Shown here: positions 46,809-56,492 of the stretch, piece by piece
How the letters are laid out: every line of letters starts with the position of its first letter
How positions within the stretch are numbered: the first letter of the stretch is position 1
Assembly: GCA_009928435.1 (NCBI GenBank)
Contig: JAABNQ010000001.1
Span: forward strand, 15,053 to 79,052
Direction: 5' to 3'
Length of the DNA: 64,000 nucleotides
Source of the DNA: Bacillus sp. HF117_J1_D
Lineage (GTDB): Bacteria; Bacillota; Bacilli; Bacillales; Bacillaceae_C
The notes under the pieces: generated by a model
The model's input: only the letters and a program-made list of their open reading frames with translations
Databases searched by the model: none
What the model was told of the DNA's origin: nothing
Program-made: the position numbers and the translations under genes

Positions 46809-47234
46809 CTATGAAATGATATAAGAGGTAATGTAAACCTTGACTACTTCCCCTTCTTGCATGATTTCATTGATTCGTGACTTTACTGCCTCTTCAAATG
46901 ACTGCTTGCCTTCCTTGCCTTCCAATTGGGGAGACTTCATATCAGACAGTTCAGTAATGATGATATTCTGCACTTGGAACTTTCGTTTCTCCACTTCCTC
47001 TTTTGCATCCTTACTATTTGTTTCAACCATGAAAGAAATTTTTACGTACCTGTTATCAAGCAAGTTTGTTGCAATTTCTCCCATGTCTACCGACAGCTTT
47101 ATAACATCATCAATGGACTGTCCCTCACTAGCCGCTTCTTTTTTTCCGAGGCCGAGCTTATCATAGATGAGCAATCCGGCAGCTCCAACAAGTAAAATAA
47201 CAGTAATAACAATGAGTACTTTATTCTTTTTCAT
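46809..47234 (-). CDS. fliL: Flagellar basal body-associated protein FliL
   Basis: 141 residues from ATG 47234 (AGGAGG 7 bases upstream). One membrane segment (VLIVITVILLVGAAGLLIYD) followed by the periplasmic-side stomatin-like domain (YVKISFMVETNSKDAKEEVEKR). It surrounds the stator and aids torque. Overlaps the swrD end. Confidence 0.94.
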   Translation of the reverse strand: MKKNKVLIVITVILLVGAAGLLIYDKLGLGKKEAASEGQSIDDVIKLSVDMGEIATNLLDNRYVKISFMVETNSKDAKEEVEKRKFQVQNIIITELSDMKSPQLEGKEGKQSFEEAVKSRINEIMQEGEVVKVYITSYIIS

Positions 47235-47442
47235 CAAGATCCTCCTGCTGCCCACGTCCTAATAATTGAATCGACTGATAGAACTTGAAAATTTTCTCCC
47301 TTACAAACTCTTCAGACTCCGCCACTACATATTTGCGGCCGTTCAACATCGTGATCGTCGTATCGGGAAAAGATTCAACCGTTTCAATATACAATGCATT
47401 CAAATGAAAGGTTTTTCCATTCAATTTTGTAATATGTATCAA
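47221..47442 (-). CDS. swrD: Swarming motility protein SwrD (FlbD family)
   Basis: 73 residues of the FlbD/YlzI family: MIHITKLNGKTFHLNALYIE and the following TITMLNGRKYVVAES are diagnostic. In B. subtilis SwrD raises flagellar power for swarming by supporting stator function. It sits between flgE and fliL as expected. Confidence 0.93.
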   Translation of the reverse strand: MIHITKLNGKTFHLNALYIETVESFPDTTITMLNGRKYVVAESEEFVREKIFKFYQSIQLLGRGQQEDLDEKE

Positions 47443-47488
47443 TGAACCATCCAGGACCGGAAAAAGCCCGGTCCTGTCCCTCCCTTAC

Positions 47489-48298
47489 TTATCGTTTTAA
47501 ATTGACAAGCTCTTGCAAAATCTCATCTGAAGTCGTTATAATCCTTGTATTTGCTTGAAATCCCCGTTGTGCCACAATCATTTCTGTGAACTCTTCTGAA
47601 AGGTCAACGTTGGACATTTCTAGAACACCAGAAACAAGCTTTCCAGCTCCGTTCTCGGTTGGCCTACCCGTTTCAATTGTTCCTGCAGCATTTGTATGAA
47701 CGTAATAATTCTCTCCCACTTTTTCTAGCCCGCCATTGTTTGAGAATCTGGCAATGGCTATTGTCCAATCAGAGAAAGTATCCTCTCCTTTTTTGTAAGA
47801 GATGACCCCATCCTCGCCAATGCTGAGATTCGAGATTGTTTCTGGGTTATCAATCTTAATCCCTACTAGTTGACCATTCGCATTATACCCCTGAACAATA
47901 TCGCCGGAAGCTGTAACAAGGTTACCGTTATTATCAAAGCCAACGTTCCCTGCTCTTGTATACTTTTCCATACCGTTTGAATCTTTAACGATCAAGTATC
48001 CATCACCCTGTATTCCTAGATCAAGCACCCTTCCGGTAGTCTGCATGCTTCCCTGTGTATCAACCGTATCAATAGATGCGAGCTGTGAACCGAGCCCGAC
48101 CTGCTTCGGGTTTACTCCTCCGCGATTTCCATCTCCTGCACTTGCTCCGGAAACGGTTTGGCTTACCATATCCTTAAACGTGACACGGCCCTTTTTAAAC
48201 CCAAATGTATTGACGTTGGCGATGTTGTTTCCGATGACATCCAGTTTGGTCTGAAAGTTTTTCATTCCGCTAATTCCTGAGTACATTGAACGAAGCAT
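47489..48298 (-). CDS. flgE: Flagellar hook protein FlgE
   Basis: 269 residues, short like B. subtilis FlgE (264; once called FlgG). The rod/hook N-terminal motif LRSMYSGISGMKNFQTKLDV and NNIANVNTFGFKKGR, and the C-terminal EFTEMIVAQRGFQANTRII helix are present; the central part forms the D1/D2 surface. Secreted by the flagellar exporter without a cleaved signal. About 150 bases separate it from flgD, with no gene seen. Confidence 0.95.
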   Translation of the reverse strand: MLRSMYSGISGMKNFQTKLDVIGNNIANVNTFGFKKGRVTFKDMVSQTVSGASAGDGNRGGVNPKQVGLGSQLASIDTVDTQGSMQTTGRVLDLGIQGDGYLIVKDSNGMEKYTRAGNVGFDNNGNLVTASGDIVQGYNANGQLVGIKIDNPETISNLSIGEDGVISYKKGEDTFSDWTIAIARFSNNGGLEKVGENYYVHTNAAGTIETGRPTENGAGKLVSGVLEMSNVDLSEEFTEMIVAQRGFQANTRIITTSDEILQELVNLKR

Positions 48299-48450
48299 GA
48301 ACGCATTTCCCCTTTCGTGTCAGCCGTCGGCTGCTGTCCTATTAAGTTCCATCTATTTTCTAATCAACTCATCGTCTTCTTGTCTTGCCAATTGCCTGCT
48401 TTAAGTTCATATGAAGAAGATGGCCGAAATCTTATTCTCAGTCATCTTCT

Positions 48451-49083
48451 TTATTCAATTTTTGTCAGCTTTTTAGATTTAACTACTGAACCGTCGTCCA
48501 AGATGACCGAAATCGTGCCGTCCTTTGATGTTACAGACTTAACAATTCCAGACTTTTCCTTCTCGCCGTCCATCCACATCACTTTCTTGCCAATTAAATG
48601 GCTGGCTGTAACGAGCGAGTTTTCGCCACTGCTTAGATGCATTTCCGATATGTTCGCCGGAGTCAATTCCTTTCCATCTTCAAGAATGATTTTTACAGAA
48701 TCACCCATAAATTGAACCGAGCTGACCACGCCTTTTCCTTCAATTATTTCCGGATCGATTAACGGATCATCGTTCTCGATGATTTGATGCCATGTCACTT
48801 CTTTGCCTACGAATTCACTAAAAGCTATTAAATTCGCCTGCGAAGCACTGTCTACAAACTTCTCTAATGTTTGGTTCATGTTTGTCAATTGCTCCAAAGA
48901 AGAAAAAGTCGCCATCTGTCCAATAAATTCTTTGTCATCCATCGGACTAAGAGGGTCTTGGTTTTGAAGTTGTGCGAACAGAATTTTTAAAAAAGCATCT
49001 TTTCCCAATGAATCGTTACCTGACGTCTCCCTTTTCATCGTCTCAGTCGGCAGAAAATAATCACTGTTAATCGTGTTTGACAT
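48451..49083 (-). CDS. flgD: Hook-capping protein FlgD
   Basis: Scaffold for hook polymerisation. 210 residues from ATG 49083; the nine codons before it come from a TTG inside the end of fliK. The FlgD core FLKILFAQLQNQDPLSPMDD and EFIGQMATFSSLEQL is diagnostic. The C-terminal part holds beta-rich repeats (VSSVQFMGDSVKIILEDG, IVKSVTSKDGTISVILDDG), which look like an internal duplication. Confidence 0.95.
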   Translation of the reverse strand: MSNTINSDYFLPTETMKRETSGNDSLGKDAFLKILFAQLQNQDPLSPMDDKEFIGQMATFSSLEQLTNMNQTLEKFVDSASQANLIAFSEFVGKEVTWHQIIENDDPLIDPEIIEGKGVVSSVQFMGDSVKIILEDGKELTPANISEMHLSSGENSLVTASHLIGKKVMWMDGEKEKSGIVKSVTSKDGTISVILDDGSVVKSKKLTKIE

Positions 49084-49093
49084 GCTTCGACAC

Positions 49094-50371
49094 CTACACT
49101 TCCATCTCAAATAACACTTTTTGTAAAAAGTCGGTAAACCTTTCTTCTTCCGTTTCTTCTACAAGGGTACTGTTCTCGGAATTTTGATCCGATTCAGGCT
49201 TTTCCTGGTCCCTGCTCCTGCGATCTTGACTGTTGTAGGTTTCAAGACCTTCATGAAAGGAAATATCTACTTTATCCACTTGAATATTCTGTTGGACAAA
49301 TGCCTGCCTTAGTTGATGAATCTGCGAGTCTAGCATATCTTTTGCCATACTTGTGGACGTCAGAATTCGCGCAATCATCACACCGTCCTTCTGCGTTAGT
49401 TCTATCCTGAGTGAGCCGAGGTGTTCGGGATACAGGCGGATTGTCATACTCTTAGTCTGAAGCCCCTGACTGAAATGTGATTTTTGTAAAATTGTTGTAA
49501 ATTGTCTTACGAGCTCTCTTGCTTTCCTTTCATTGGAGCTTGTTTCAGCAAGTCGGACAATGACTTCTTCCGTTTGATTTCTGTTCACATTTGATGCTTG
49601 AACAGTATTTGAATCTGACTTCGTTTGCCGATTACCAATCTCGTCATTTACTTTCTCAGCGCTCTCGGTTAACGAAGCTATACGAGGAATGCCTTCTTTT
49701 GGAATATGTACGGTTTCTAAACGGATCAGTCCTGATTTGTGCTCTTTTATTTCTGTGTTTTCCGTGTTGGCAGTCATTTGCCAAGGAGTTTCTTTTATCC
49801 ATTGCTTATCACTGTTCTCAGACTTTATATCCAAACGGGTTGGCACGCTCTGTTTCACAGGTAATGGTCCAGTGACTAGAAAAAGAGGTTCGTCGTTCTT
49901 TTGCATAGCAGATGTCGCAGATGCGTTCTGTTCCAGCACATAGGTTAACTCCTTTAATGCTGAATCCAGCTCTCCGGTATCTATTTCAACATGAGAACCA
50001 AGCTGTTCAAATCCCAACAAGATCTGGTTCAAGATCGGCTCCAAGTCCACTGTTACTTTCGGGAGTTCAGCTTTCTTCAAATCCTTCAGCAAATGAATTG
50101 TCTGCTGCAACAGTTCCTGTTCGTCCTCCTTTAGGTCAGATTCACCGTTTTCCTGACGTTTTTGCAAAGCCTCTAATACATTTGTCAATAGATCGATCAA
50201 GCCTGGATGTTCTTCATCCGTATCCGTCACTTCATTTGTAGGTTCAGACTGAAAGCTTTGAAGTTTCATATTCAGAATATCACCAAATAGGCCGTTTCCC
50301 TGTCCATTCTTATTTTCAGACTGGTTAACCATTCCAAGATTGAGAGAAGCTTCAAATATAGGTATCCTCAC
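49094..50371 (-). CDS. fliK: Hook-length control protein FliK
   Basis: Molecular ruler that triggers the FlhB switch. 425 residues from GTG 50371 (GAGGGGAG 9 bases upstream). The N-terminal two thirds are a low-complexity, Glu/Gln/Asn-rich ruler region; the C-terminal FliK core shows MTIRLYPEHLGSLRIELTQK followed by IARILTSTSMAKDMLDSQI. Overlaps the flgD frame end as in B. subtilis. Rapid divergence of the ruler part is normal for the family. Confidence 0.9.
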   Translation of the reverse strand: MRIPIFEASLNLGMVNQSENKNGQGNGLFGDILNMKLQSFQSEPTNEVTDTDEEHPGLIDLLTNVLEALQKRQENGESDLKEDEQELLQQTIHLLKDLKKAELPKVTVDLEPILNQILLGFEQLGSHVEIDTGELDSALKELTYVLEQNASATSAMQKNDEPLFLVTGPLPVKQSVPTRLDIKSENSDKQWIKETPWQMTANTENTEIKEHKSGLIRLETVHIPKEGIPRIASLTESAEKVNDEIGNRQTKSDSNTVQASNVNRNQTEEVIVRLAETSSNERKARELVRQFTTILQKSHFSQGLQTKSMTIRLYPEHLGSLRIELTQKDGVMIARILTSTSMAKDMLDSQIHQLRQAFVQQNIQVDKVDISFHEGLETYNSQDRRSRDQEKPESDQNSENSTLVEETEEERFTDFLQKVLFEMEV

Positions 50372-50376
50372 TTTGT

Positions 50377-50973
50377 TTATCTCCCCTCGGTTGTTCTCAC
50401 AGCTAGCATTTGAGTATACCCCGCCGCTTTTTCAGGCGGCATTTTTTCCATGATTCTTGCCAGCGGTTCAGAGCCTAAGCTCGATAAGATACTAACAGCT
50501 TCTTCATCCTTCATTTCCACAATGATGGAAGCTGCTCGCTTGGGCATCATTGTTTCATAAACTGCCACGATTTCATTCATCTCTCGCTTCTTATCGTTCC
50601 CCACCTGGCTTTTTTCTTCAATCGTCGTTTCAAGCCTTTTCTTATCTTGGTTTAGGAGATCTATTTCAGACTCTTTATCTTCTACTTTTCTCTCTAATCG
50701 GCTGATTTTCGCATTTTTTTCTTCAATTTGGGCTTGTAGCTTCACGATCGCTTCATTGTGCTCATCAATGCTCACCGTCTCTTTTTCACCGAGGATAGAG
50801 GATACAACCGGAAGCTTTCCTCCGATTTCCTTCGCTTTTTCATATACATTCACTCCGGTAAGCGTAGCAGTGAGCAAGGTGAGAAAAAGTATGATCAAAA
50901 ACGGGATTATTATCCATGTAAAAAGCTTTTGAAAAAGTCCTGTTTTCTTATTATCTGTTTGCGTATCTTCCAT
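50377..50973 (-). CDS. ylxF: MotE-family flagellar chaperone-like protein YlxF
   Basis: 198 residues from ATG 50973 (AAGGTGG upstream; a GTG three codons earlier is possible). A membrane segment (FTWIIIPFLIILFLTLLTA) is followed by a long coiled coil (about residues 70-125) and a C-terminal MgtE-N-like domain (MMPKRAASIIVEMKDEEAVS and LARIMEKMPPEKAAGY). Conserved position between fliJ and fliK. The role in B. subtilis is not well defined. Confidence 0.87.
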   Translation of the reverse strand: MEDTQTDNKKTGLFQKLFTWIIIPFLIILFLTLLTATLTGVNVYEKAKEIGGKLPVVSSILGEKETVSIDEHNEAIVKLQAQIEEKNAKISRLERKVEDKESEIDLLNQDKKRLETTIEEKSQVGNDKKREMNEIVAVYETMMPKRAASIIVEMKDEEAVSILSSLGSEPLARIMEKMPPEKAAGYTQMLAVRTTEGR

Positions 50974-50990
50974 ACTAGCCACCTTGTCAC

Positions 50991-51443
50991 CTAATTTCCT
51001 TTTCGATGTTGAAATTGTATGGCTGCTATTTCATCCATTTGATTATTTTCATAGTTACTAACCCACTGTTGAAAATACTCATAGCTTTTGTCTTTTATTT
51101 TTTCGTATTTTTTTACCTCGATATTGCTTTCGAGAAGCTTCTCTTCCCAATATTTCATCTCATTCCGAGTCGAGATGACCTGTTTCTGCCAATAATTGAT
51201 TGTTTCTTCAAGATTATGAACGAAGACCTGATGATGCCTAATCTTTTGAATGGAAAAGCCTGTCTCCAATTTCTCTGACTGAAATTGTTCCAGGACCTCT
51301 TTTTTCTTCAATAGTTCATATAATTTTTGGGCAGTACGCTCAAATTGACGGACCGATTCTTCGTAAAGTGAAAAGGTCTCCTCTTTTTCTCTTTCTTTGA
51401 GCGTCAATATATGCTGGAATTTATAATTAAATTTCAACGACAT
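50991..51443 (-). CDS. fliJ: Flagellar export protein FliJ
   Basis: 150 residues, nearly all coiled coil, as expected for the central stalk of the FliI ATPase. Sequence starts MSLKFNYKFQHILTLKEREK, the family's typical beginning. It overlaps the fliI end by ten bases. Confidence 0.92.
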   Translation of the reverse strand: MSLKFNYKFQHILTLKEREKEETFSLYEESVRQFERTAQKLYELLKKKEVLEQFQSEKLETGFSIQKIRHHQVFVHNLEETINYWQKQVISTRNEMKYWEEKLLESNIEVKKYEKIKDKSYEYFQQWVSNYENNQMDEIAAIQFQHRKGN

Positions 51444-52759
51444 TCACCTGTTTCTGCCAAATTGATCAAAGACTGGATACTTTTTTCCTTCGTCGCTTTC
51501 TCGTGCGTCCCTTGCTGCAAAAATTTTATGATTTCCGGCTGATAATCAATTGCTTCATCAATTTCCTTAGAAGCACCTTTCTTATAGGCACCAATATTAA
51601 TCAGATCTTCTGCATTCACATATGTACTCATATAATTCCTTATTGTATTAGCGGCCTTCTGATGTTCAGGTACGGCAAGATGATTCATGAGCCTGCTGAC
51701 ACTCTTTAGCACATTAATCGCAGGATAATGACCTTTGTTTGCCAAAGAACGGTCAAGAACGATATGTCCGTCCAAAATCCCCCGGACCGTGTCGGCGATT
51801 GGCTCATTCATGTCATCGCCATCCACTAGTACAGTATAAAAAGCCGTGATTGACCCTAACGGGCTTGTCCCTGTTCTTTCAAGAAGGCGGGGCAGCAAAG
51901 CGAATACGGAAGGGGTATACCCCCTTGTAGCGGGCGGCTCGCCGACAGCCAGCCCAACTTCCCTCTGGCTCATCGCGACCCTCGTGACTGAATCCATCAA
52001 GAGATTTACTTTACAACCTAAATCCCTAAAATATTCAGCTATCACCGTTGCTGTAAAAGCTCCTTTGATTCTCATCAACGCAGGCTGGTCTGAGGTCGAA
52101 GCCACCAGAATCGATTTTTTGAGCCCCTCTGGTCCAAGATCATTTTCAAGAAACTCTTTGACTTCCCTTCCGCGCTCTCCGATTAGTGCAATGACATTAA
52201 TATCCGCTGTCGTATTTCGCGCAATCATGCCAAGCAACGTACTTTTTCCTACACCACTTCCAGCAAAAATTCCCATCCGCTGTCCGTTTCCGACTGTAAG
52301 CATGCTATCAATCGCCCTCACCCCTACTTCAAGCTGCTCCGAAATCGGAGGCCTTGTCAATGGATTGGGCGGGTCACAATCAATTTGCACTGCTGCCATG
52401 CCACGAGGGATGACTGATTCATCCATCGGATTCCCCAACGCATCCACAACCTTACCAATCATTTCAGGACCGACATGCACCTCTAGCGGTTTGCCTGTTG
52501 ATTCAACGAGGCTACCGGGAGCAATGTCCATTAAATTGGTATAGGGCATTAAAATCAAATGCTTCCCTTTAAATCCGACAACCTCTGCCATCACCGTACG
52601 GCTGTTTGCCGAATCTCCTGTATGTATCAGGCAAACATCCCCGATGGAGCTTTCTGGTCCAAATGACTCAATCATGAGACCCACAACCTTAATCACTTTC
52701 CCATACTTTTTAAGGGGATTGATATTTTTTATTTGAGGTAGGAGCTCCTGAGCCTTCAT
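51434..52759 (-). CDS. fliI: Flagellum-specific ATPase FliI
   Basis: Hexameric export ATPase related to F1-beta. 441 residues. Walker A reads FAGSGVGKSTLLGMIARNT near residue 167, followed by IGERGREVKEFLEND, the Walker B region VNLLMDSVTRVAMSQREVGL and GEPPATRGYTPSVFALLPRL. The start overlaps the fliH stop by four bases. Confidence 0.97.
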   Translation of the reverse strand: MKAQELLPQIKNINPLKKYGKVIKVVGLMIESFGPESSIGDVCLIHTGDSANSRTVMAEVVGFKGKHLILMPYTNLMDIAPGSLVESTGKPLEVHVGPEMIGKVVDALGNPMDESVIPRGMAAVQIDCDPPNPLTRPPISEQLEVGVRAIDSMLTVGNGQRMGIFAGSGVGKSTLLGMIARNTTADINVIALIGERGREVKEFLENDLGPEGLKKSILVASTSDQPALMRIKGAFTATVIAEYFRDLGCKVNLLMDSVTRVAMSQREVGLAVGEPPATRGYTPSVFALLPRLLERTGTSPLGSITAFYTVLVDGDDMNEPIADTVRGILDGHIVLDRSLANKGHYPAINVLKSVSRLMNHLAVPEHQKAANTIRNYMSTYVNAEDLINIGAYKKGASKEIDEAIDYQPEIIKFLQQGTHEKATKEKSIQSLINLAETGECR

Positions 52760-53517
52760 GTTCTCTGTTCAGCGGAAAGGAGTTCCGCCAGCCTTTCTTT
52801 CAACTCGGTCAGTTGGCTATTGATACTAGCATTGATTCTGATTGTTTCGCATTCTACAATACAATCATTCTCATTTAATTCCTCATTTGGATAAATATAA
52901 CATTGTACTTCTCGTGGAAAAACAGATTTCAATACATTTCTGGATGAAACAAGCAGATGGAACTTAGATGGATGCACAAAAATCTCAATTTCTTTTTCAT
53001 TTTTCAGTTCAACTAGTGCCTTTTTTACAACACCTACGAATCTCTCAGGTTCTTCAGAGAGTATGGACCCCAGGATAGATTCTGTACTTGCCATAGCCAA
53101 ATCCAGAATGGTCCGCTCCGCTTGGACAGTGTATGTTTGAGAGTCCAGTTTGGCCTCATTGATTGTGTTGACAGCTGTTTCAATCAAACTTTTATACTCC
53201 CTTTTCCCTGCTGCCCTTCCTTCTTCCAGCCCATTTTGATATCCTTCGTTCCACGCTTCTTCAGACAATCTTCTTTTTTCATCATCCCAAAGCTTCTTTT
53301 CCTCTTGAATGGCATTTCTTAAATGTTCCGCTTCTTGTGAGGCTTCTTCGATTAATTGTTCTGCCTTTGCTTCTGCTATTTCCATTCGTTCTTTGGCTTT
53401 TGATTCAACTAAAGGATCCAGATCCTGTTCGCTGTCAGGCTTCTCTACAATCCGTGGCGTGATTACCTTTGAACTGGTCAAAATCCGATCCGAATGAAGC
53501 TTGATGATGTTAGACAA
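52756..53517 (-). CDS. fliH: Flagellar assembly protein FliH
   Basis: Regulator and anchor of FliI. About 253 residues if the TTG at 53517 is used (LSNIIKLHSDRI), which sits 10 bases after GGAGG; the ATG three codons earlier (53526) is only two bases from that site and is the alternative. A long Glu/Lys/Gln coiled coil (about 50-125) carries a GxxxG-like stretch (NEGYQNGLEEGRAAGKREY), then a C-terminal FliI-binding domain. The start region overlaps the fliG end. Confidence 0.9.
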   Translation of the reverse strand: MSNIIKLHSDRILTSSKVITPRIVEKPDSEQDLDPLVESKAKERMEIAEAKAEQLIEEASQEAEHLRNAIQEEKKLWDDEKRRLSEEAWNEGYQNGLEEGRAAGKREYKSLIETAVNTINEAKLDSQTYTVQAERTILDLAMASTESILGSILSEEPERFVGVVKKALVELKNEKEIEIFVHPSKFHLLVSSRNVLKSVFPREVQCYIYPNEELNENDCIVECETIRINASINSQLTELKERLAELLSAEQRT

Positions 53518-54517
53518 TGATTTCATCCCCTCCGCGAGCAAGGATAATTTCTCCGGCATCTTCCAGTCGGCGGATAATAGCCACAATGCTTGATTGAGCT
53601 TCTTCAATTTCACGTAAGCGTACAGGTCCCATCAATTCAATTTCTTCCTGCATCGTCACTGCCATCCTAGTAGACATATTATTGAAGATTGTTTCCTTCA
53701 CTTCATCACTGGCTACTCTAAGTGCCAGCATTAAGTCATCGCTGTCACATTCTCTAATCACGCGCTGAATGGAAAGATTGTCCAAAATAACGATGTCTTC
53801 AAAGACAAACATTCTTTCTCTGATATCCTCTGCGAGTCCTGGATCTTGGATGCCTAGAGTATCAAGAATGGTTTTCTCCGTTGCGCGGTCAACCCCTTGA
53901 AGGACCTGCACGATCGATTCGATACCGCCGCTTTGGGAATAATCGTCCGTAACAGTAGCAGACAGCTTTCTTTTCAGTATTTCTTCCACCTCACGAATTA
54001 CGTCTGGAGATGTCCCATCCATAACTGCGATTCTTCTCGCAATATCAGCTTGCGTATCATTCGGAAGCTCCGATAATATTTGTCCAGCCTTTTCCGGATC
54101 CAGATACGAGAGAACCAACGCAATTGTCTGCGGGTGCTCATTTTGAATAAAATGTAATATTTGCCCCGCATCAGCCCTTTTTGCAAAATCAAATGGGCGG
54201 ACTTGCAATGAAGCGTTGAGCTTTTTCAGCATTTTCGAAGCCTCTTCGTAACCGAATGCCTTTTCCAATACCACTTTGGCGTAGTCCAAACCGCCTTGCG
54301 TAATATATTTTTGGGCAAGGGCGATATGATGAAATTCATTAACCACCCTATCTTTTCTTTCAGGTGTCACGTTTCTGAGACTGGAAATTTCCATCGTCAG
54401 TTTTTCTACTTCTTTTTCTGTCAACTGTTTATAAATTTTTGAAGCAGTATCAGGACCAAGAGAAATGAGAAGTACTGCGGCCTTTTGAAGGGCTGACATT
54501 TTTTGTTTTTTTTCCAT
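53510..54517 (-). CDS. fliG: Flagellar motor switch protein FliG
   Basis: Rotor protein that contacts the stator. 335 residues from ATG 54517 (GGAGGAG upstream), similar to 338 in B. subtilis; the longer frame reaches into fliF. Visible: LQKAAVLLISLGPDTASKIY, EHPQTIALVLSYLDPEKAGQ, the charged torque helix MFVFEDIVILDNLSIQRVIR and MGPVRLREIEEAQ. It starts within six bases of the fliF end. Confidence 0.96.
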   Translation of the reverse strand: MEKKQKMSALQKAAVLLISLGPDTASKIYKQLTEKEVEKLTMEISSLRNVTPERKDRVVNEFHHIALAQKYITQGGLDYAKVVLEKAFGYEEASKMLKKLNASLQVRPFDFAKRADAGQILHFIQNEHPQTIALVLSYLDPEKAGQILSELPNDTQADIARRIAVMDGTSPDVIREVEEILKRKLSATVTDDYSQSGGIESIVQVLQGVDRATEKTILDTLGIQDPGLAEDIRERMFVFEDIVILDNLSIQRVIRECDSDDLMLALRVASDEVKETIFNNMSTRMAVTMQEEIELMGPVRLREIEEAQSSIVAIIRRLEDAGEIILARGGDEIIV

Positions 54518-54521
54518 TTCT

Positions 54522-56135
54522 CTAAATCTCCTCCTCGTCTTCAGCAAGCCAAGTGCGCAGCAAGCTAGCAAATTGTTCCGGGTTCTCTTTCGCTAATTCT
54601 TCAAGCTGCTCCCGGCTCTCAGCTGCTTTCTGTGCAGCGAGTTCTTCCATAGACGGTCGTGGAGGCTCTTCTGGCTTATTTTCTGTGATTTCAAGTGTTT
54701 CTTCAAGCTCAGCTGCTTTTCGTGCTCTTGCCTTTGTCCATAGGAAAATAAGAACCGCTATGATAGCTAGCAGAAGTCCACCAATGACATATCCCCACCA
54801 AGGCAAAATGCTCTTAGATGAAGCTTCTCCACGATCCATATTTCCGTTAAACGGTTGTACGGTAACAAGAACCTTTTCATCAATGGCAGCGTCGGAAACA
54901 TCCGTACCGCTTTCCTTATCAATGGATGTCCTTACGATAGTAGACAATAGTTGCCTGATATCTTCCCTTCGTTCTTCCGGAAAAGAAGCGGGCTCCTCCG
55001 GATCTGGCGGTTCAACCATTACCTGAATACCAAGATCCCGGATTTTATAAGGACTTTCCACGATTTCCTTACGAACTTTATTAACTTCATAATTCAGCGT
55101 TTCCTCAGACCGTTCATAATCACCTGAGTTGCCGCTGCCTTCCAAGTATTGGCTTGCTCCACTATCTGCTGGATCACCGCCTTGCGGAATACCGCCAGCT
55201 TGAGCTTCATCACCTGAAAATGTTTCTGTGATCCTTTGAGCACTAATGGCTATTCCTCGCATATTTTCTTCATCTACAGGAGTAACAAGGTTTTCCTCCC
55301 TGTTTTCTTGGGTAAAATCAATATCTGTTGTAACGGAAGTGATAACCTTATCATGTCCCATCAATGTTCCAAGCATCTGTTGCACTTGACGCTGTATATC
55401 TCTTTCTAAGCGTTCTTTGATTTTCATTTGCTGATCGACTCCATTGTCAGCATAAGAACCATCGTTTAGGTCGAAGTATTCTAAATACTGGTTTCTGATG
55501 ACAATGTTATCTGTCGGCAAGTTCGGAACACTTTTTGATACTAGGTGGTACAATGATTTAATTTGTTTCTCATTAAAATCTTGTCCCGGTTTTGTATGTA
55601 GAATGATTGAAGCTGATGCTTCTTCATTGTTTTCTTTCACAAAGACGCTTTTTTCCGGCATTGTAATCATTACATTTGCTTCTTCAATTCCATCAATGCT
55701 TTTGATTAGAGTTGCCAACTCATTCTGAGTGGCATCAAGTTTCAAAACATTGAATTCATTATCTGTCATGCCGAAACCAGCGTTTTCACTGAAGAAAGAG
55801 TAGTCAATATTCCCTGATTTTGGAATACCCTCTGCCGCAAGCTCAACCATCAGGTTTTCCGCATTTCCTTCAGGAACCATTATGGTTGTACCATTCTCCG
55901 TGATTTCCGACTTTACTCCCCTCGTATCAAGCTCTTCTTTAATAGCCCCTGTCTCTGACGGAGACAAGTTCGTATAGAGAGGAACCATTGGCGTACGAGT
56001 TGATAAGATCGTTAGAATAATAATGAATAGCAGTAAAATAATTGCCGATGAAACAAATACGATCTTTTGTTTTTTTGTTCTTTGCAACCAATACTCTTTC
56101 AAATTTGAAAAACGCTTAAACAGTAAATCTTTCAT
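54522..56135 (-). CDS. fliF: Flagellar MS-ring protein FliF
   Basis: Base of the basal body. 537 residues with two membrane segments, one at about 25-45 (IVFVSSAIILLLFIIILTIL) and one near 445-465 (YVIGGLLLAIIAVLIFLW). The ring-building RBM domain includes VPLYTNLSPSETGAIKEEL and IPKSGNIDYSFFSENAGFGM. The C-terminal tail (EQLEELAKENPEQFASLLR) binds FliG. Confidence 0.96.
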   Translation of the reverse strand: MKDLLFKRFSNLKEYWLQRTKKQKIVFVSSAIILLLFIIILTILSTRTPMVPLYTNLSPSETGAIKEELDTRGVKSEITENGTTIMVPEGNAENLMVELAAEGIPKSGNIDYSFFSENAGFGMTDNEFNVLKLDATQNELATLIKSIDGIEEANVMITMPEKSVFVKENNEEASASIILHTKPGQDFNEKQIKSLYHLVSKSVPNLPTDNIVIRNQYLEYFDLNDGSYADNGVDQQMKIKERLERDIQRQVQQMLGTLMGHDKVITSVTTDIDFTQENREENLVTPVDEENMRGIAISAQRITETFSGDEAQAGGIPQGGDPADSGASQYLEGSGNSGDYERSEETLNYEVNKVRKEIVESPYKIRDLGIQVMVEPPDPEEPASFPEERREDIRQLLSTIVRTSIDKESGTDVSDAAIDEKVLVTVQPFNGNMDRGEASSKSILPWWGYVIGGLLLAIIAVLIFLWTKARARKAAELEETLEITENKPEEPPRPSMEELAAQKAAESREQLEELAKENPEQFASLLRTWLAEDEEEI

Positions 56136-56159
56136 CGATAATCCCCTTAAACATTCTGG

Positions 56160-56474
56160 TTACACTTGCATACGCATGATTTCTTGGTATGCCTCGACAG
56201 CCTTATTTCTAATTTCGAGCGCTGCCTGCATCGATATGGACGCTTTCTGGCTAGAAACCATCACATCATGCAAATCTATTTTCTTACCTTCTGCAAACAT
56301 CGTGATCGCTTTGTCGGATTGGATTTGCAAATTGTTCAAATCCTGAACTGCATTTTTTAAATAATCCCCAAAATTATTCCTTTTATTTAAATTGTTAATC
56401 TCACTTTGCTTAGAAGCAGCATTTATTGAAGAAGTACTGGGCAAATGAGAGATTATTGGATTGATTTGCATCAT
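56160..56474 (-). CDS. fliE: Flagellar hook-basal body protein FliE
   Basis: 104 residues, the adaptor between MS ring and rod. Family features are FGDYLKNAVQDLNNLQIQSD in the middle and the C-terminal HDVMVSSQKASISMQAALEI and RNKAVEAYQEIMRMQV. It lies between flgC and fliF. Confidence 0.94.
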   Translation of the reverse strand: MMQINPIISHLPSTSSINAASKQSEINNLNKRNNFGDYLKNAVQDLNNLQIQSDKAITMFAEGKKIDLHDVMVSSQKASISMQAALEIRNKAVEAYQEIMRMQV

Positions 56475-56492
56475 TTACCGCCTCCCCGATCA

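Noticed and set aside
51846-52544. 232-codon plus-strand open frame
   Set aside because: Antisense to fliI, which is fully conserved; shadow frame.
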